This document shows positions 7,643 to 16,297 of a DNA stretch of 64,000 nt, in pieces. Both the position numbers and the translations under genes were made by a program. The stretch spans positions 1-64,000 of the forward strand of contig CBDCKA010000002.1 in NCBI GenBank assembly GCA_965218055.1, written 5' to 3'. The notes beneath the pieces are model-generated. The model ran no database searches and was not told where the DNA came from. It saw only the letters and a list, made by a program, of their open reading frames with translations. How positions within the stretch are numbered: position 1 is the stretch's first letter; every line of letters begins with the position of its first letter. The DNA is from CBDBKE01 sp965218055 (GTDB taxonomy: Bacteria; Acidobacteriota; Terriglobia; JAJPHL01; JAPKYU01).

Positions 7643-9949
7643 ATGGTCCAGACAATGACGCCTGTGCTATTGGACCGCTACGTTGACACCATTCTGAGCC
7701 GTCGGTGGCTGGTCGTTGTGCTTGCTGTGCTGCTCATGCTGGTCATGACGGCGGGCGCCCGCTTCATCGCCGTTACGAACGATTACCGCATTCTGTTCGG
7801 CGAAAACAATCCGCAACTGGCTGCTTTCGAAGCCCTGGAGAACACCTACGCCGTATCCAATACAGCACTGATCGCCATCGCGCCGCGAGAAGGATCGGTG
7901 TTCACCCGCGAGGCGCTTGGCGCGGTTGAGGAGTTGACCGAAGCCGCGTGGCGCACGCCTCATTCCAGCCGGGTCGACTCCCTCACCAACTATACCCATA
8001 GCGAGGCGCTCGGGGAGGACGATTTGGTGGTCGGGTCGCTCGTCGAGGACGCGGGCTCGCTGAGCGATGCCGACTTGGCGCGAGTCGAGACGATCGCGCT
8101 GAACGCAATCGACATTGCCGGGCGTCTGGTCTCCCATGACGGCCGCGTGGGCGGGCTGGCGATCAACTTCGTCCTGCCCGAAAATCCAGACCTCGCGGTA
8201 GTCGAGATTACCGATTATCTCAACGCCCTGCTGGATCAGGCCCGCACGAGCCACCCGGACATCGCCTATTACCTGACCGGCGATGTTGTCATGAACCGCG
8301 CCTTCGCCGACGCCACGCAAGACGATCTTCGGACCCTCATGCCGATCGTGTTTTTCATCATCGTTGTCAGCACGGCCCTGCTCCTGCGCTCGGTGCTTGG
8401 CACCGTGTCCATCGTTGCCGTGGTGGTGTTTATTATCGCTACCACCATGGGGTTCGCGGGCTGGATCGGAACGGTGTTCAGCCCTACCAATGCCGGCGTA
8501 CCGATTATCGTCATGGCGATTGCCGTGGCGCATTCGGTTCACATCGTCACGAGCACTCTGATAGGTATGCGCCGTGGCTTGGGCAAGAATGAGGCGATTG
8601 CGGAATCGCTTCGCATCAATGCCTATCCGGTATTTCTCGCCGCGGGCACGACTGCGATCGGGTTTTTCAGCCTGAATGCCTCGGATTCGCCGCCTTTTCA
8701 TGTCCTGGGCAATCTCGTGGCGTTTGGCGTGTTATGCGCCTTCGTCTATTCCATGACTCTCCTGCCGGCGATGCTTTCGATCCTGCCATTGCGTGCGCCT
8801 GTTGTCGGCGCTGAACGGTCCGTCTTCTTCGACCGCTTCGGCGCCTTCGTCGTCGCGCGCCGCACGTTTCTGCTCTGGTTCGTCGCCCTTCTGGCAGTTG
8901 CTCTGATCACCGGCATTCCCCGCAATGAGTTGAGCGACAACTGGACGCGGTATTTCGATGAGCGTTACGAGTTCCGGCGCGCCACGGACTTCGTCATCGA
9001 AAATCTGACCGGCCTGAATACGCTGGAATACTCGCTGAACGCGGAACGCGAAGGCGGCATCACCGACCCCGAGTATCTGCGCGCAGCCGATGCTTTCGCC
9101 GAATGGTACCGGGAGCAGCCCGAAGTGACCCATGTGCAGGCCTTTCCCGACATCATGAAACGCCTGAACAAGAACATGCACGGGGACGAGGAGGCTTTCT
9201 ATCGGTTGCCTGCCGATCCGGCGCTCGCGGGGCAATATCTGTTGCTTTACGAGCTTTCGCTGCCATTCGGCAGTGACCTCAATAACCGCATTGACGTCGC
9301 CAAATCCGCTACGCGCATGACCGTTGTGGTCGGCGATTCGTCGGCTGGGGAACAGCGCGAGCTTGATGCGCGCGCGCAGGCTTGGCTGAACGCCAATGCT
9401 CCCCAGCTTGCGAGCGCGGCATCGGGCATCAGTATGATCTTCGCGCACCTTTCCCAACGAAACATCAACAGCATGCTGCGAGGCACGATCATCGCCATGG
9501 CCCTCATTTCGTTCATCCTGGTCTTGGTTTTCAAGAGCGTTCGCCTTGGCCTCATCAGTCTTTTGCCCAACTTCATTCCCGCAGCCATGGGCTTCGGTCT
9601 GTGGGGCTATCTAATCGGCCATGTGGGCATTGCCGCTTCGGTGGTCTGCGTCGTCGCCTTCGGAATTATCGTGGACGATACGATCCATTTTATGAGCAAG
9701 TATCTGAAAGCGCGCGGCGAGGGACTGCCGGCGACCGAGGCCGTGCGCTCCACCTTTCGCACCGTAGGTCAAGCGTTATGGACCACGACGGCAGTTTTGT
9801 CGGCGAGCTTCCTGGTGTTCGCTTCGTCGGGGTTCGAGCTCAGCTGGGCGCTCGGCCTGCTGGTCGCGATCATGCTCGGCTTCGCGCTCCTCGCCGATTT
9901 CTTACTTCTCCCGGCTCTGTTGATGGCCATTGATCGGAGGAACCCATGA
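7643..9949 (+). CDS. RND/MMPL-family transporter
   Basis: A 768-residue inner-membrane RND-superfamily exporter of the MMPL/HpnN-like kind, shorter than tripartite AcrB pumps. The topology is classic: one N-terminal membrane helix (about 20-42), a large periplasmic loop, a block of five helices (about 232-385), one helix near 407-427, a second periplasmic loop, and a final five-helix block (about 614-765). The TM4-type segment after PTNAGVPIIVMAIAVAHS and the GIIVDDTIHF segment resemble the proton-relay helices. It overlaps the next gene by ATGA (9946-9949), so translation is coupled to a LolA-like protein and then to an outer-membrane barrel. Sets of this composition are thought to move lipids or other hydrophobic compounds across the envelope. 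Confidence 0.9.
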   Translation: MVQTMTPVLLDRYVDTILSRRWLVVVLAVLLMLVMTAGARFIAVTNDYRILFGENNPQLAAFEALENTYAVSNTALIAIAPREGSVFTREALGAVEELTEAAWRTPHSSRVDSLTNYTHSEALGEDDLVVGSLVEDAGSLSDADLARVETIALNAIDIAGRLVSHDGRVGGLAINFVLPENPDLAVVEITDYLNALLDQARTSHPDIAYYLTGDVVMNRAFADATQDDLRTLMPIVFFIIVVSTALLLRSVLGTVSIVAVVVFIIATTMGFAGWIGTVFSPTNAGVPIIVMAIAVAHSVHIVTSTLIGMRRGLGKNEAIAESLRINAYPVFLAAGTTAIGFFSLNASDSPPFHVLGNLVAFGVLCAFVYSMTLLPAMLSILPLRAPVVGAERSVFFDRFGAFVVARRTFLLWFVALLAVALITGIPRNELSDNWTRYFDERYEFRRATDFVIENLTGLNTLEYSLNAEREGGITDPEYLRAADAFAEWYREQPEVTHVQAFPDIMKRLNKNMHGDEEAFYRLPADPALAGQYLLLYELSLPFGSDLNNRIDVAKSATRMTVVVGDSSAGEQRELDARAQAWLNANAPQLASAASGISMIFAHLSQRNINSMLRGTIIAMALISFILVLVFKSVRLGLISLLPNFIPAAMGFGLWGYLIGHVGIAASVVCVVAFGIIVDDTIHFMSKYLKARGEGLPATEAVRSTFRTVGQALWTTTAVLSASFLVFASSGFELSWALGLLVAIMLGFALLADFLLLPALLMAIDRRNP

Positions 9950-10773
9950 TGTACGGGTGTCCCACCCGCTCGACGCTGTTGTTTTTTGTGCCTTACCTGG
10001 CCCTCGTGGCTTGTCTCGCTGTGCAGCCACTGGCGCGTGCACAAAGCCCTGCTGCCGAGGAAACCGGGCTGAAGATCGCGCTCGAGGCTCGCGAGCGCGG
10101 CGAGGGTTTTGGCAATTTCACGGCTAGCCAAGTCATGGTGCTGCGCAACCGGCAGGGGCAGGAGAGTCGGCGCCAGCTCCGTGTTAAGGTGCTCGAGGTC
10201 GCCGGAGACGGGGACAAGAGCATGTTCGTCTTCGATCAACCGCGCGACGTCGAGGGAACCGCGCTGCTCATCCACGCTCATAAGGAAGACGCGGACGAGC
10301 AATGGCTCTATTTGCCTGCTCTGAAGCGGGTCAAGCGGATCAGCTCGTCGAACCGTTCCGGATCCTTCATGGGCAGCGAATTCGCCTATGAGGACATGAG
10401 TGCCCCGGAGGTGGAGAGGTTCACCTACCGGTACCTGCGTGACGAGCCTTGCGGCGACTTGACGTGCACGGTCTCCGAACGCGTCCCGGTCGATAAGAAA
10501 TCCTCGGGCTACAGCCGCCAACTGGTCTGGCAAGACCGGGACGAGCTTCGCGTCTGGAAAGTGCAGTACTACGACCGCAAGGACGCGCATCTGAAGACTC
10601 TCACCTTGAGCAGCTACGAACAGCATCTGGATCGTTACTGGTACGCTGGGGAGATGACGATGGTGAATCATCTCACGGGGAAGAGCACCGTGCTGAGTTG
10701 GACGGATTTTCAGTTCCTAACCGACATCAGCGACCGGGACTTCACCCAGACCGGGCTGAGGCGAGTGCGTTGA
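9946..10773 (+). CDS. Outer-membrane lipoprotein-sorting (LolA-like) periplasmic protein
   Basis: A 275-residue secreted protein with a signal peptide (hydrophobic run about 12-30, ALARAQ-S cleavage-like site near 32). The body matches the outer membrane lipoprotein-sorting family: MVLRNRQGQESRRQLRVKV, FDQPRDVEGTALL, WLYLPALKRVKRISSSNRSGSFMGSEFAYEDM. Such proteins have a LolA/LolB-like half-barrel able to hold a lipid. It is translationally coupled on both sides (ATGA with the RND gene, TGATG with the barrel gene), so it is probably the periplasmic carrier of the same export system. The true lipid or lipoprotein cargo is unknown. Confidence 0.85.
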   Translation: MMYGCPTRSTLLFFVPYLALVACLAVQPLARAQSPAAEETGLKIALEARERGEGFGNFTASQVMVLRNRQGQESRRQLRVKVLEVAGDGDKSMFVFDQPRDVEGTALLIHAHKEDADEQWLYLPALKRVKRISSSNRSGSFMGSEFAYEDMSAPEVERFTYRYLRDEPCGDLTCTVSERVPVDKKSSGYSRQLVWQDRDELRVWKVQYYDRKDAHLKTLTLSSYEQHLDRYWYAGEMTMVNHLTGKSTVLSWTDFQFLTDISDRDFTQTGLRRVR

Positions 10774-12023
10774 TGTTGCCACGTTTTGCTCTGCACCGTG
10801 CGGGGAATGGCGCTGTCTGGATCTTGGCCGCGGTCTTTGCCCTCGGAGCACACGCCGAGATTGTCCGCCGCGACTTTTCAGGGCAATTGAGTGCCGAAGG
10901 CCGAGGATATCCCTCCTCCGGCGCTCATGCCGGCCAGCGCTCGCATGCAGGCGGTTTTGTTGCGGCACCGAATCTCTACCTCGAAGACGACGCAGGTAGA
11001 AGCTTCACTCTGGCGCCGTTCTTTCGCTACGACAGCGCGGACCCGGGGCGCACCCATGCCGATCTGCGGGAAGCCTATCTTCTGCTGTTCGGCGAAATCG
11101 GCGATGATGAATGGGAGCTGCGCCTGGGGGTTGACCGGGTATTCTGGGGAGTTGCCGAATCACGCCACCTGGTCGATATCATCAACCAGATCGACCTCGT
11201 AGAACACCCCTACAAAGAGATTAAGCTGGGCCAACCCATGGCCCATCTCACTTGGTCTGGAGATTGGGGCGCGGTGGAAATATTCGGGATGCCCTACCAC
11301 CGTGCGCGCACCTTTCCGGGCCGCCCGGGCCGCCTGCGCTTTCCGCTCGTCGTGGACACGGAGAATGCCTCCTATGAGAGCGGGGCTAAGCAGTGGCATC
11401 CGGATCTCGCCGCCCGCTACAGCCACAGTCTTGGACCCTTCGATATCGGTATGAGCGTATTCGACGGGACCAGCCGGGATCCTTTTCTGCTACCGGGCAG
11501 GGACCGTAGCGGCGAGCCAGCCTTTGTGCCCTACTACGAGCAGATCCGCCAGTTTGGGCTAGACGCCCAGATGACTGTCGGCTCCTGGTTGTTCAAACTC
11601 GAAGCGATTCAGCGCTCCGGCGCTCGAAACCTTCTCGGCAGGGAAGAGAACTACGCTGCTTCCGTTTTTGGGGGCGAATACACGTTCCATTCCGTATTGG
11701 GTTCGTCCGCCGATCTGAGTCTGCTCGGCGAATGGAACTACGACAGCCGGGGCCGTTATGCGACCAATCTCTTCCAGAACGATATCTTCCTCGCCACGCG
11801 CTTTGCATTCAACGATGTCCAGAGCACCGAAATTATCGCCAGTATTCTGGGAGATGCCGACACCACTACACGTGTATTGGCTGTCGAATTGCGCCGGCGC
11901 ATCTCCGACCAGTGGTCCCTGCACTTGGAGTCGATTGCTCTCCTCAGTGTCGACAAAGCGGATTTCCAATATGAGATACGACGCGACAGCTACATCGAGC
12001 TACAACTGATTTACAATTTCTAG
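10773..12023 (+). CDS. Outer-membrane beta-barrel protein of the RND operon
   Basis: A protein of about 416 residues starting at ATG 10773, which overlaps the previous stop as TGATG. An in-frame upstream extension to 10698 lies inside the previous gene and is not used here. A signal peptide (hydrophobic run, AHAE cleavage-like site near residue 27) is followed by alternating aromatic and polar strands, and the protein ends in the classic outer-membrane C-terminal signature (LQLIYNF). It is likely the outer-membrane component or partner of the RND/LolA-like pair. It resembles DUF1302-like or general porin-type barrels, but I cannot name the family with certainty. Confidence 0.8.
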   Translation: MLPRFALHRAGNGAVWILAAVFALGAHAEIVRRDFSGQLSAEGRGYPSSGAHAGQRSHAGGFVAAPNLYLEDDAGRSFTLAPFFRYDSADPGRTHADLREAYLLLFGEIGDDEWELRLGVDRVFWGVAESRHLVDIINQIDLVEHPYKEIKLGQPMAHLTWSGDWGAVEIFGMPYHRARTFPGRPGRLRFPLVVDTENASYESGAKQWHPDLAARYSHSLGPFDIGMSVFDGTSRDPFLLPGRDRSGEPAFVPYYEQIRQFGLDAQMTVGSWLFKLEAIQRSGARNLLGREENYAASVFGGEYTFHSVLGSSADLSLLGEWNYDSRGRYATNLFQNDIFLATRFAFNDVQSTEIIASILGDADTTTRVLAVELRRRISDQWSLHLESIALLSVDKADFQYEIRRDSYIELQLIYNF

Positions 12024-12076
12024 CCCGCCCGATCGCGCTCGTCGGTAACCGTGCGAGCGAGAGCCTCCATGCACAG

Positions 12077-12243
12077 GGACGTTGTTGCAGAAATCTGACT
12101 CCATCCCCAACGCTCTCCCCCCTGATAGGCTAGGGGATGGGCAAAAGCGACTACACCTTCCGATATAAGGTTCGCAACTGGCCGGAGTAGAACCGGGCTC
12201 TGGTGAAACGTGGGCAGCTGACACTGTGGTTCGACACGGAGGC
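12077..12243 (+). mobile_element. IS5-family left-end remnant
   Basis: About 166 bp nearly identical to the left end of the intact IS5 element at 19248 (terminal repeat GTTGTTGCAGAAATC and the first 35 codons of its transposase). A TAG replaces the tyrosine codon of NWPQY, so the fragment is dead. It is cut exactly where the IS481/IS3-like element begins at 12244. Confidence 0.85.
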
Positions 12244-13611
12244 TGTCCCTGGCGAATTGCTAGTTTACGGCCTAATTCCTGGGTTTAGCGGTTCTTGCTA
12301 AGATGCTGAGATGCGCAATCTCGTTATCCTTGTTGTCCATGTCATGGCTACTCTTGCCCGGCTCTTGGGTCCGGGTGGCATTCGCTCTGTGATCGCCGAG
12401 TCCGTTCTTGTCAAGCAACAACTCCTGATCCTCAATCGTTCGCGACAGCGATCTCCCAATCTACGCACTTCAGATCGCCTCGCCGCCGGCCTGTGTGCTC
12501 TCCTCATCCGCCCCGCCCGCCTGATCCGCTCAGCAATCGTGCTGAAGCCTTCGACTCTTTTGGGCCTCCACCGGGCTCTGAGGAACCGAAAATATTGCCT
12601 GCTCTTTTCATCCAAGCACCGGCGTAAGCCCGGACCAAACGGACCCAACAAAGAACTCATCGACGCTGTTGTCCAGATGAAGCAGCGCAATCCCACCTGG
12701 GGCTGCCCGCGAATCGCTCAGCAGATTGCCTTGGCTTTCGACATCCCCATCGACAAAGACGTTGTTCGAAGGATTCTCGCCAGCCACTATCGGCCGAAAA
12801 AGGACTCCGGTGGTCCATCCTGGCTGACCTTCATTGGCCACATGAAGGACAGCCTCTGGAGTATAGATCTGTTCCGGTGCGAATCGGCCACGTTGCGGAC
12901 CCGCTGGGTCTTGGTCGTCATGGATCAATACACCCGCCGGATCATTGGGTTCGGCGTCCACGCCGGAACCGTCAATGGCGTGGCACTTTGCCGCATGTTC
13001 AACCGCGCCATTCGATGGCAACCCTGTATGCCCAACTACCTCAGCTCCGACCATGATCCCCTGTATCGGTTTGGGCAGTGGCAAGCCAATCTGCGGATCC
13101 TGGAGGTAATCGAAATCAAAACCGTCCCCTATGTTCCCCTGTCCCATCCCTTTGTGGAACGGCTGATCGGCACGATTCGACGCGAGTATTTGGATCGCAC
13201 GTTGTTCTGGACGACGGCGGACCTGGAGAACAAGCTGCTCGATTTCAGGACATATTTCAATGCGTATCGCTCGCACACTGGACTGGAGGGAAGAACGCCT
13301 GATCCAGTCACGCCTATACCACGACCAGTCGCCAGGCTCCATTCCTATGGATGGCAACGCCACTGCAGAGGCCTCTATCACACCCCAATGACTGCCTGAT
13401 TCTCCAAAGACTGGTGCTCCCTGTGTAACCGGCGGACATCGGCAGGCGGGCACTTCCTACGAAACCATTCGCTGTTTGAGCTTGTCAACGCGGAGCGGTT
13501 GTCTGATCTGATTGTTTCGCTGCTACCGAGGGTACTCCGCCAGTGTGCACTCGCCTCACTGGGGCAGCGGTCACGAGTAGAATCGCTCAACATATCAATT
13601 CGCAATGGACA
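12244..13611 (+). mobile_element. IS481/IS3-like insertion sequence, complete copy
   Basis: The element is bounded by imperfect terminal repeats: left TGTCCCTGGCGAATTGCTAG at 12244 and, inverted at the right, TGTCCATTGCGAATTGATAT ending at 13611 (16 of 20 positions match). The left boundary is confirmed by the second copy at 16298, where homology starts at the same base. Length is 1368 bp with one transposase gene plus about 210 bp of noncoding right end (13400-13611) in which I see nothing else. The left flank is an IS5 remnant and the right flank a MITE cut after its 13th base, so no target duplication is visible and a rearrangement between copies is likely. Confidence 0.8.
12311..13399 (+). 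CDS. DDE integrase-core (rve) transposase
   Basis: A single-ORF 362-residue transposase. The catalytic triad of the retroviral-integrase fold is visible: Asp186 (WSIDLF), Asp247 (SSDHDPLYRF) and Glu283 (HPFVERLIGTIRREYL), giving DD35E spacing. Ahead of it lies a helical, HTH-like region with WGCPRIAQQIA near residues 131-141, typical of IS3/IS481 relatives. It is intact, and the 5' 417 bases are repeated exactly in the truncated copy at 16352-16768. Confidence 0.9.
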   Translation: MRNLVILVVHVMATLARLLGPGGIRSVIAESVLVKQQLLILNRSRQRSPNLRTSDRLAAGLCALLIRPARLIRSAIVLKPSTLLGLHRALRNRKYCLLFSSKHRRKPGPNGPNKELIDAVVQMKQRNPTWGCPRIAQQIALAFDIPIDKDVVRRILASHYRPKKDSGGPSWLTFIGHMKDSLWSIDLFRCESATLRTRWVLVVMDQYTRRIIGFGVHAGTVNGVALCRMFNRAIRWQPCMPNYLSSDHDPLYRFGQWQANLRILEVIEIKTVPYVPLSHPFVERLIGTIRREYLDRTLFWTTADLENKLLDFRTYFNAYRSHTGLEGRTPDPVTPIPRPVARLHSYGWQRHCRGLYHTPMTA

Positions 13612-14514
13612 TGAGCAGAATCTGCCCGTTTTGCGGAAGGATTCTGCTGGATCAGAGACTGAGAATCAATGACTTAGCGGTGGCGGCGGGCGGCGAGAAT
13701 GCCGCCAAACTGCTTAACTTGACAGTACCGACCATGCCCTATCGTTGCAGGGAGCAAGGATGCAGGAAGAACTTCAGCGTGAAGGCCGGAACCTTCATGC
13801 AGTCGAGCCCTCTGGACTTCCTGGACTGGCTCTACGTCATCTATCTCATCACCACCAATCTCAAGAGCGTGTCGAGCATGAAACTCCACAGGGAAATGAG
13901 CGTCACGCAAAAGACAGCCTGGCACTTGGCGCACCGTGTCCGCCGTGCCCTGGGGAAGCAGACCAAGGCTTTGTTTCAAGGTCCGGTGGAGGTGGACGAG
14001 ACCTATGTTGGCGGCCGCCGCCGGAACATGAAAAAATCCAAGCGTGAACAGTTGACAGGGCGCGGGCCTGCGGGTAAAGTTGCCGTGGTCGGCGCCAAAG
14101 ACCGAACGACCAACAAGGTCTCAGCCCAGGTCGTCAAGGACACCACGAGTGAAACGCTCCAGGGATTCGTAGTGCGCAACGTCTTTCCGGGCACAACGAT
14201 CTACACCGATGACGCCACCGCCTACACCCATCTTCCAAATCACGAATCGGTCAAGCACTCGGTAGCCGAGTACGTGCGGGGGCAGGTTCATACGAATGGC
14301 ATTGAGAGCTTTTGGAGCACCCTGAAACGTGCTCACAAGGGCACCTTCCACAGGCTCAGCCCGAAGCATCTGCATCGGTATTATAGATGAGTTTGTCGGT
14401 CGGCACAACATGCGCGAGTTGGACACGCTCGACCAGATGGCGATGATCGCCAAGGGCATGGAGAATGCCCAGCTTCGCTACAGGGATTTGGTGGGATCAA
14501 GGCGAGAGAAGTAA
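13605..14514 (+). pseudogene. IS1595-family transposase, chimeric N-terminus and frameshift
   Basis: The body is an IS1595-type transposase: PTMPYRCREQGCRKNFSVKAGT (second half of a zinc ribbon), the SVSSMKLHREMSVTQKTAWHLAHRVR helix-turn-helix, VEVDETYVGG, YTDDATAY and HTNGIESFWSTLKRA (DDE/N core). The reading frame breaks at about 14385, where one extra T turns YIDEFVGRHN into YYR-stop; the remainder runs to 14514 in another frame. Its first 42 codons are not native: the ATG lies in the right terminal repeat of the IS481/IS3-like element, and 13612-13729 is a MITE read in frame through its terminal repeat. The element's own ends were not found. Confidence 0.85.
13612..13729 (-). repeat. MITE-A remnant, 118 of 131 bp
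   Basis: Nearly identical (inverted) to the complete MITE at 16769-16899. It lacks only the first 13 bases of one terminal repeat, precisely at the IS481/IS3-like element boundary, and retains the other terminal repeat (CTGCTTAACTTGACAGTACC, 13710-13729). 13 plus 118 equals the 131 bp of the complete copy. It lies in frame within the IS1595 transposase ORF. Confidence 0.85.
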
Positions 14515-14560
14515 GGCTGTATAGCAGGTTGCTGAAAACCTCAAACTCAAGGATTAGATT

Positions 14561-14926
14561 TTGGATACACCAGCGAAGATCACGTTCCGTTTCGAAAAGG
14601 ACGAGGGCTACCGCCTCATCCCGGTAAACGGAGTCTGGGGTGGGGCGACGCCACGGGGTGACATCTTGGTGGACTTCTTCCACGAGTCCTCTACGCTACC
14701 GGAGGTGGTTACCCACGCGGTGACACCGGGCGGCCAACTCGGAAAGGAAGTCCAGCGCACACCGACGGGCGAAATCCAGCGCAAGGTTTTGGTAGGCATG
14801 GTGCTCACCGCGGAACAAGCGGAGAGCATCGGCCGCTGGCTTCTGGAGAAGGCGCGCCAGGTCCGTGAACGGACGCTAGCGAAGGGGGGCGGTGACAGTG
14901 AGCGCGACACTCCTACGACCCACTGA
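14561..14926 (+). CDS. Hypothetical protein, first gene of a four-gene unknown cassette
   Basis: A 121-residue protein with a TTG start. It reads as a compact beta-rich domain (ITFRFEKDEGYRLIPVNGVWGG) followed by RKVLVGMVLTAEQAESIGRWLLEKARQ, reminiscent in layout of DUF3467-like proteins, in which a strand and a helix report regulated sequestration; I cannot claim membership. No signal peptide or membrane helix. It overlaps the next gene by 35 bp, indicating an operon. The cassette lies between IS elements. Confidence 0.6.
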   Translation: MDTPAKITFRFEKDEGYRLIPVNGVWGGATPRGDILVDFFHESSTLPEVVTHAVTPGGQLGKEVQRTPTGEIQRKVLVGMVLTAEQAESIGRWLLEKARQVRERTLAKGGGDSERDTPTTH

Positions 14927-15395
14927 ACAGACGACCGACTGGCTTGCCGCGGTACCACTCGTTGGCTTTACGTCGAATCATGACTGCGTCAGGTTGTTCG
15001 AGTTCGAACTTGGGGCACCATCTGTCGAGTTCGAGTTCGAACTCGACACCGAACAGTCTGCGGCTGATAACTTACCGCTTCGGCTGTTCCAGTTCCCCAG
15101 CGCGAACCAAGCCCTGCCGCACATTGAGCACAAGCGGATCGACAATCTAGGTGAAGCTGGCTACCGTATTCTGCAGCCAATTCCTGTGGAGATCAGGAGA
15201 GTCGGGATCGGAGACTTCGAAGCGTCGTTCCGCGAGGCGAACATCGCGATGCCTGGCAGCGACAGCAACGATGCCTTGCAGGCTCTCGTGGCTGAGATTT
15301 TAGAGACTTTCGACGTTCTCCTCAGGGAGCGAAATCTGGTGCCAGACGCTGTTGTGCAGCGCCAGATTCTCAGCACATACATTGTCAGGACGTAA
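14892..15395 (+). CDS. Hypothetical protein, second gene of the unknown cassette
   Basis: A 167-residue soluble acidic protein with GTG start overlapping the preceding gene. It contains an FEFELGAPSVEFEFELD run of alternating acidic and aromatic residues and a C-terminal helical part (DALQALVAEILETFDVLLRERN). I recognise no family. The overlap and short gap to the next gene suggest a co-translated set. Confidence 0.6.
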   Translation: MTVSATLLRPTEQTTDWLAAVPLVGFTSNHDCVRLFEFELGAPSVEFEFELDTEQSAADNLPLRLFQFPSANQALPHIEHKRIDNLGEAGYRILQPIPVEIRRVGIGDFEASFREANIAMPGSDSNDALQALVAEILETFDVLLRERNLVPDAVVQRQILSTYIVRT

Positions 15396-15398
15396 CCT

Positions 15399-15677
15399 GT
15401 GCTCACCGCCGATTCGGCACTCACGATCGCCAACAAGCTGCAGGCCGAGATCTCAGAGGGAAGCAAGCACACGAACGTTGTGGTGCGAATCGAAGGCACT
15501 TACATCGGGCGCTTCGGGATCCGGCGAAACAGGAACGTTGGACACGACTACATCCCTAGGCAGATCTACGTGACTATGAAGGAAGCTCTTGGCTTGGCTC
15601 GCTGCAGCCTCTACAGGGCGGACTACGAGAGGATCCTGAAGGAGCGAGGGAAGCTGCCCCCTGATGACACGCTTTGA
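15399..15677 (+). CDS. Hypothetical protein, third gene of the unknown cassette
   Basis: A 92-residue basic protein starting with GTG three bases after the previous stop. It has an N-terminal helix (ADSALTIANKLQAEISEG), a strand-rich middle (VVVRIEGTYIGRFGIRRNRNVGHDYI) and a C-terminal helix with YRADYERILKERGKLP. Size and charge would fit a toxin or nucleic-acid-binding protein, but no known toxin motif is present, so this is only a possibility. Confidence 0.55.
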   Translation: MLTADSALTIANKLQAEISEGSKHTNVVVRIEGTYIGRFGIRRNRNVGHDYIPRQIYVTMKEALGLARCSLYRADYERILKERGKLPPDDTL

Positions 15678-15752
15678 GCTCAGGTTCGGCTGAGCACTGA
15701 AGCAGTCAATCCTTGGGAAACGTTCGAGCAAACTAGAGGGGTTTCGAAGTCC

Positions 15753-15926
15753 ATGAAAAAAACAAAACCCAAGACAGTCGAGTTGGTACGCTCCGGCTAC
15801 CAGCCCACCAAGGCCGAGATGAACGAGGAGTTTGAGGTCAATGCGTCAATGGAGGACGTAGGGAAAGCATTGATGCAACCGATCAATCCCAGGTGGATCG
15901 ACAAGCCCAGGAGCCGCAGGAAGTGA
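15753..15926 (+). CDS. Small hypothetical protein (57 aa), fourth gene of the cassette
   Basis: ATG 15753 to TGA 15926, beginning MKKTKPKTVELVRSGYQPTK and ending RWIDKPRSRRK. The very basic ends with an acidic middle (AEMNEEFEVNASMEDVG) and a coding-like codon pattern argue that it is real. Short proteins of this PKTVELVRSxYQPTKAE type look familiar from diverse bacterial genomes, but I know of no function. It is 75 bp downstream of the third gene, same strand. Confidence 0.6.
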   Translation: MKKTKPKTVELVRSGYQPTKAEMNEEFEVNASMEDVGKALMQPINPRWIDKPRSRRK

Positions 15927-16071
15927 TGCGGCCTTGGGGACTTTAGTATGTAATTGCCATTATTTACGTGCCTACTCAGCCCGTCTCCTCGGCATCTGTA
16001 TCGCGCCGTCCAAGATTATCCCTGCGTTCCTCCCTGTTTGCGAACGTCCTAAACAGGGAAGCAATTTCCGG

Positions 16072-16297
16072 TCAGGCCGGAACGTAACGCTGGACACTGA
16101 CTTCGTTTGCCCGCGCGCGCATCTGCGAAGCGTCGTGCCAGGCCTGCATCCGCAGCAGCATGTCCATGCTCACATCAAAGGCCTTCTCGATGCGCAGCGC
16201 CATCTCCGGGGACAACGCGGCATTACAGTTCAGCAGGTCCGAAAGCGTCGCCCGGCGGACACCGAGAATCTCCGCCGCCTTGGTCACGTTCAAACCC
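16072..16297 (-). pseudogene. higA: HigA-family antitoxin, 5' end removed by IS insertion
   Basis: 73 codons of a HigA-type HTH antitoxin: GLNVTKAAEILGVRRATLSDLLN, then NAALSPEMALRIEKAFDVSMDMLLRMQAWHDASQMRARANEVSVQRYVPA. Reading upstream gives QGLNVTKA and then runs straight into the IS481/IS3-like element at 16298, so roughly 25 N-terminal residues are lost. The usual higB toxin gene would lie upstream of higA and is absent, so the module is dead. Confidence 0.85.
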
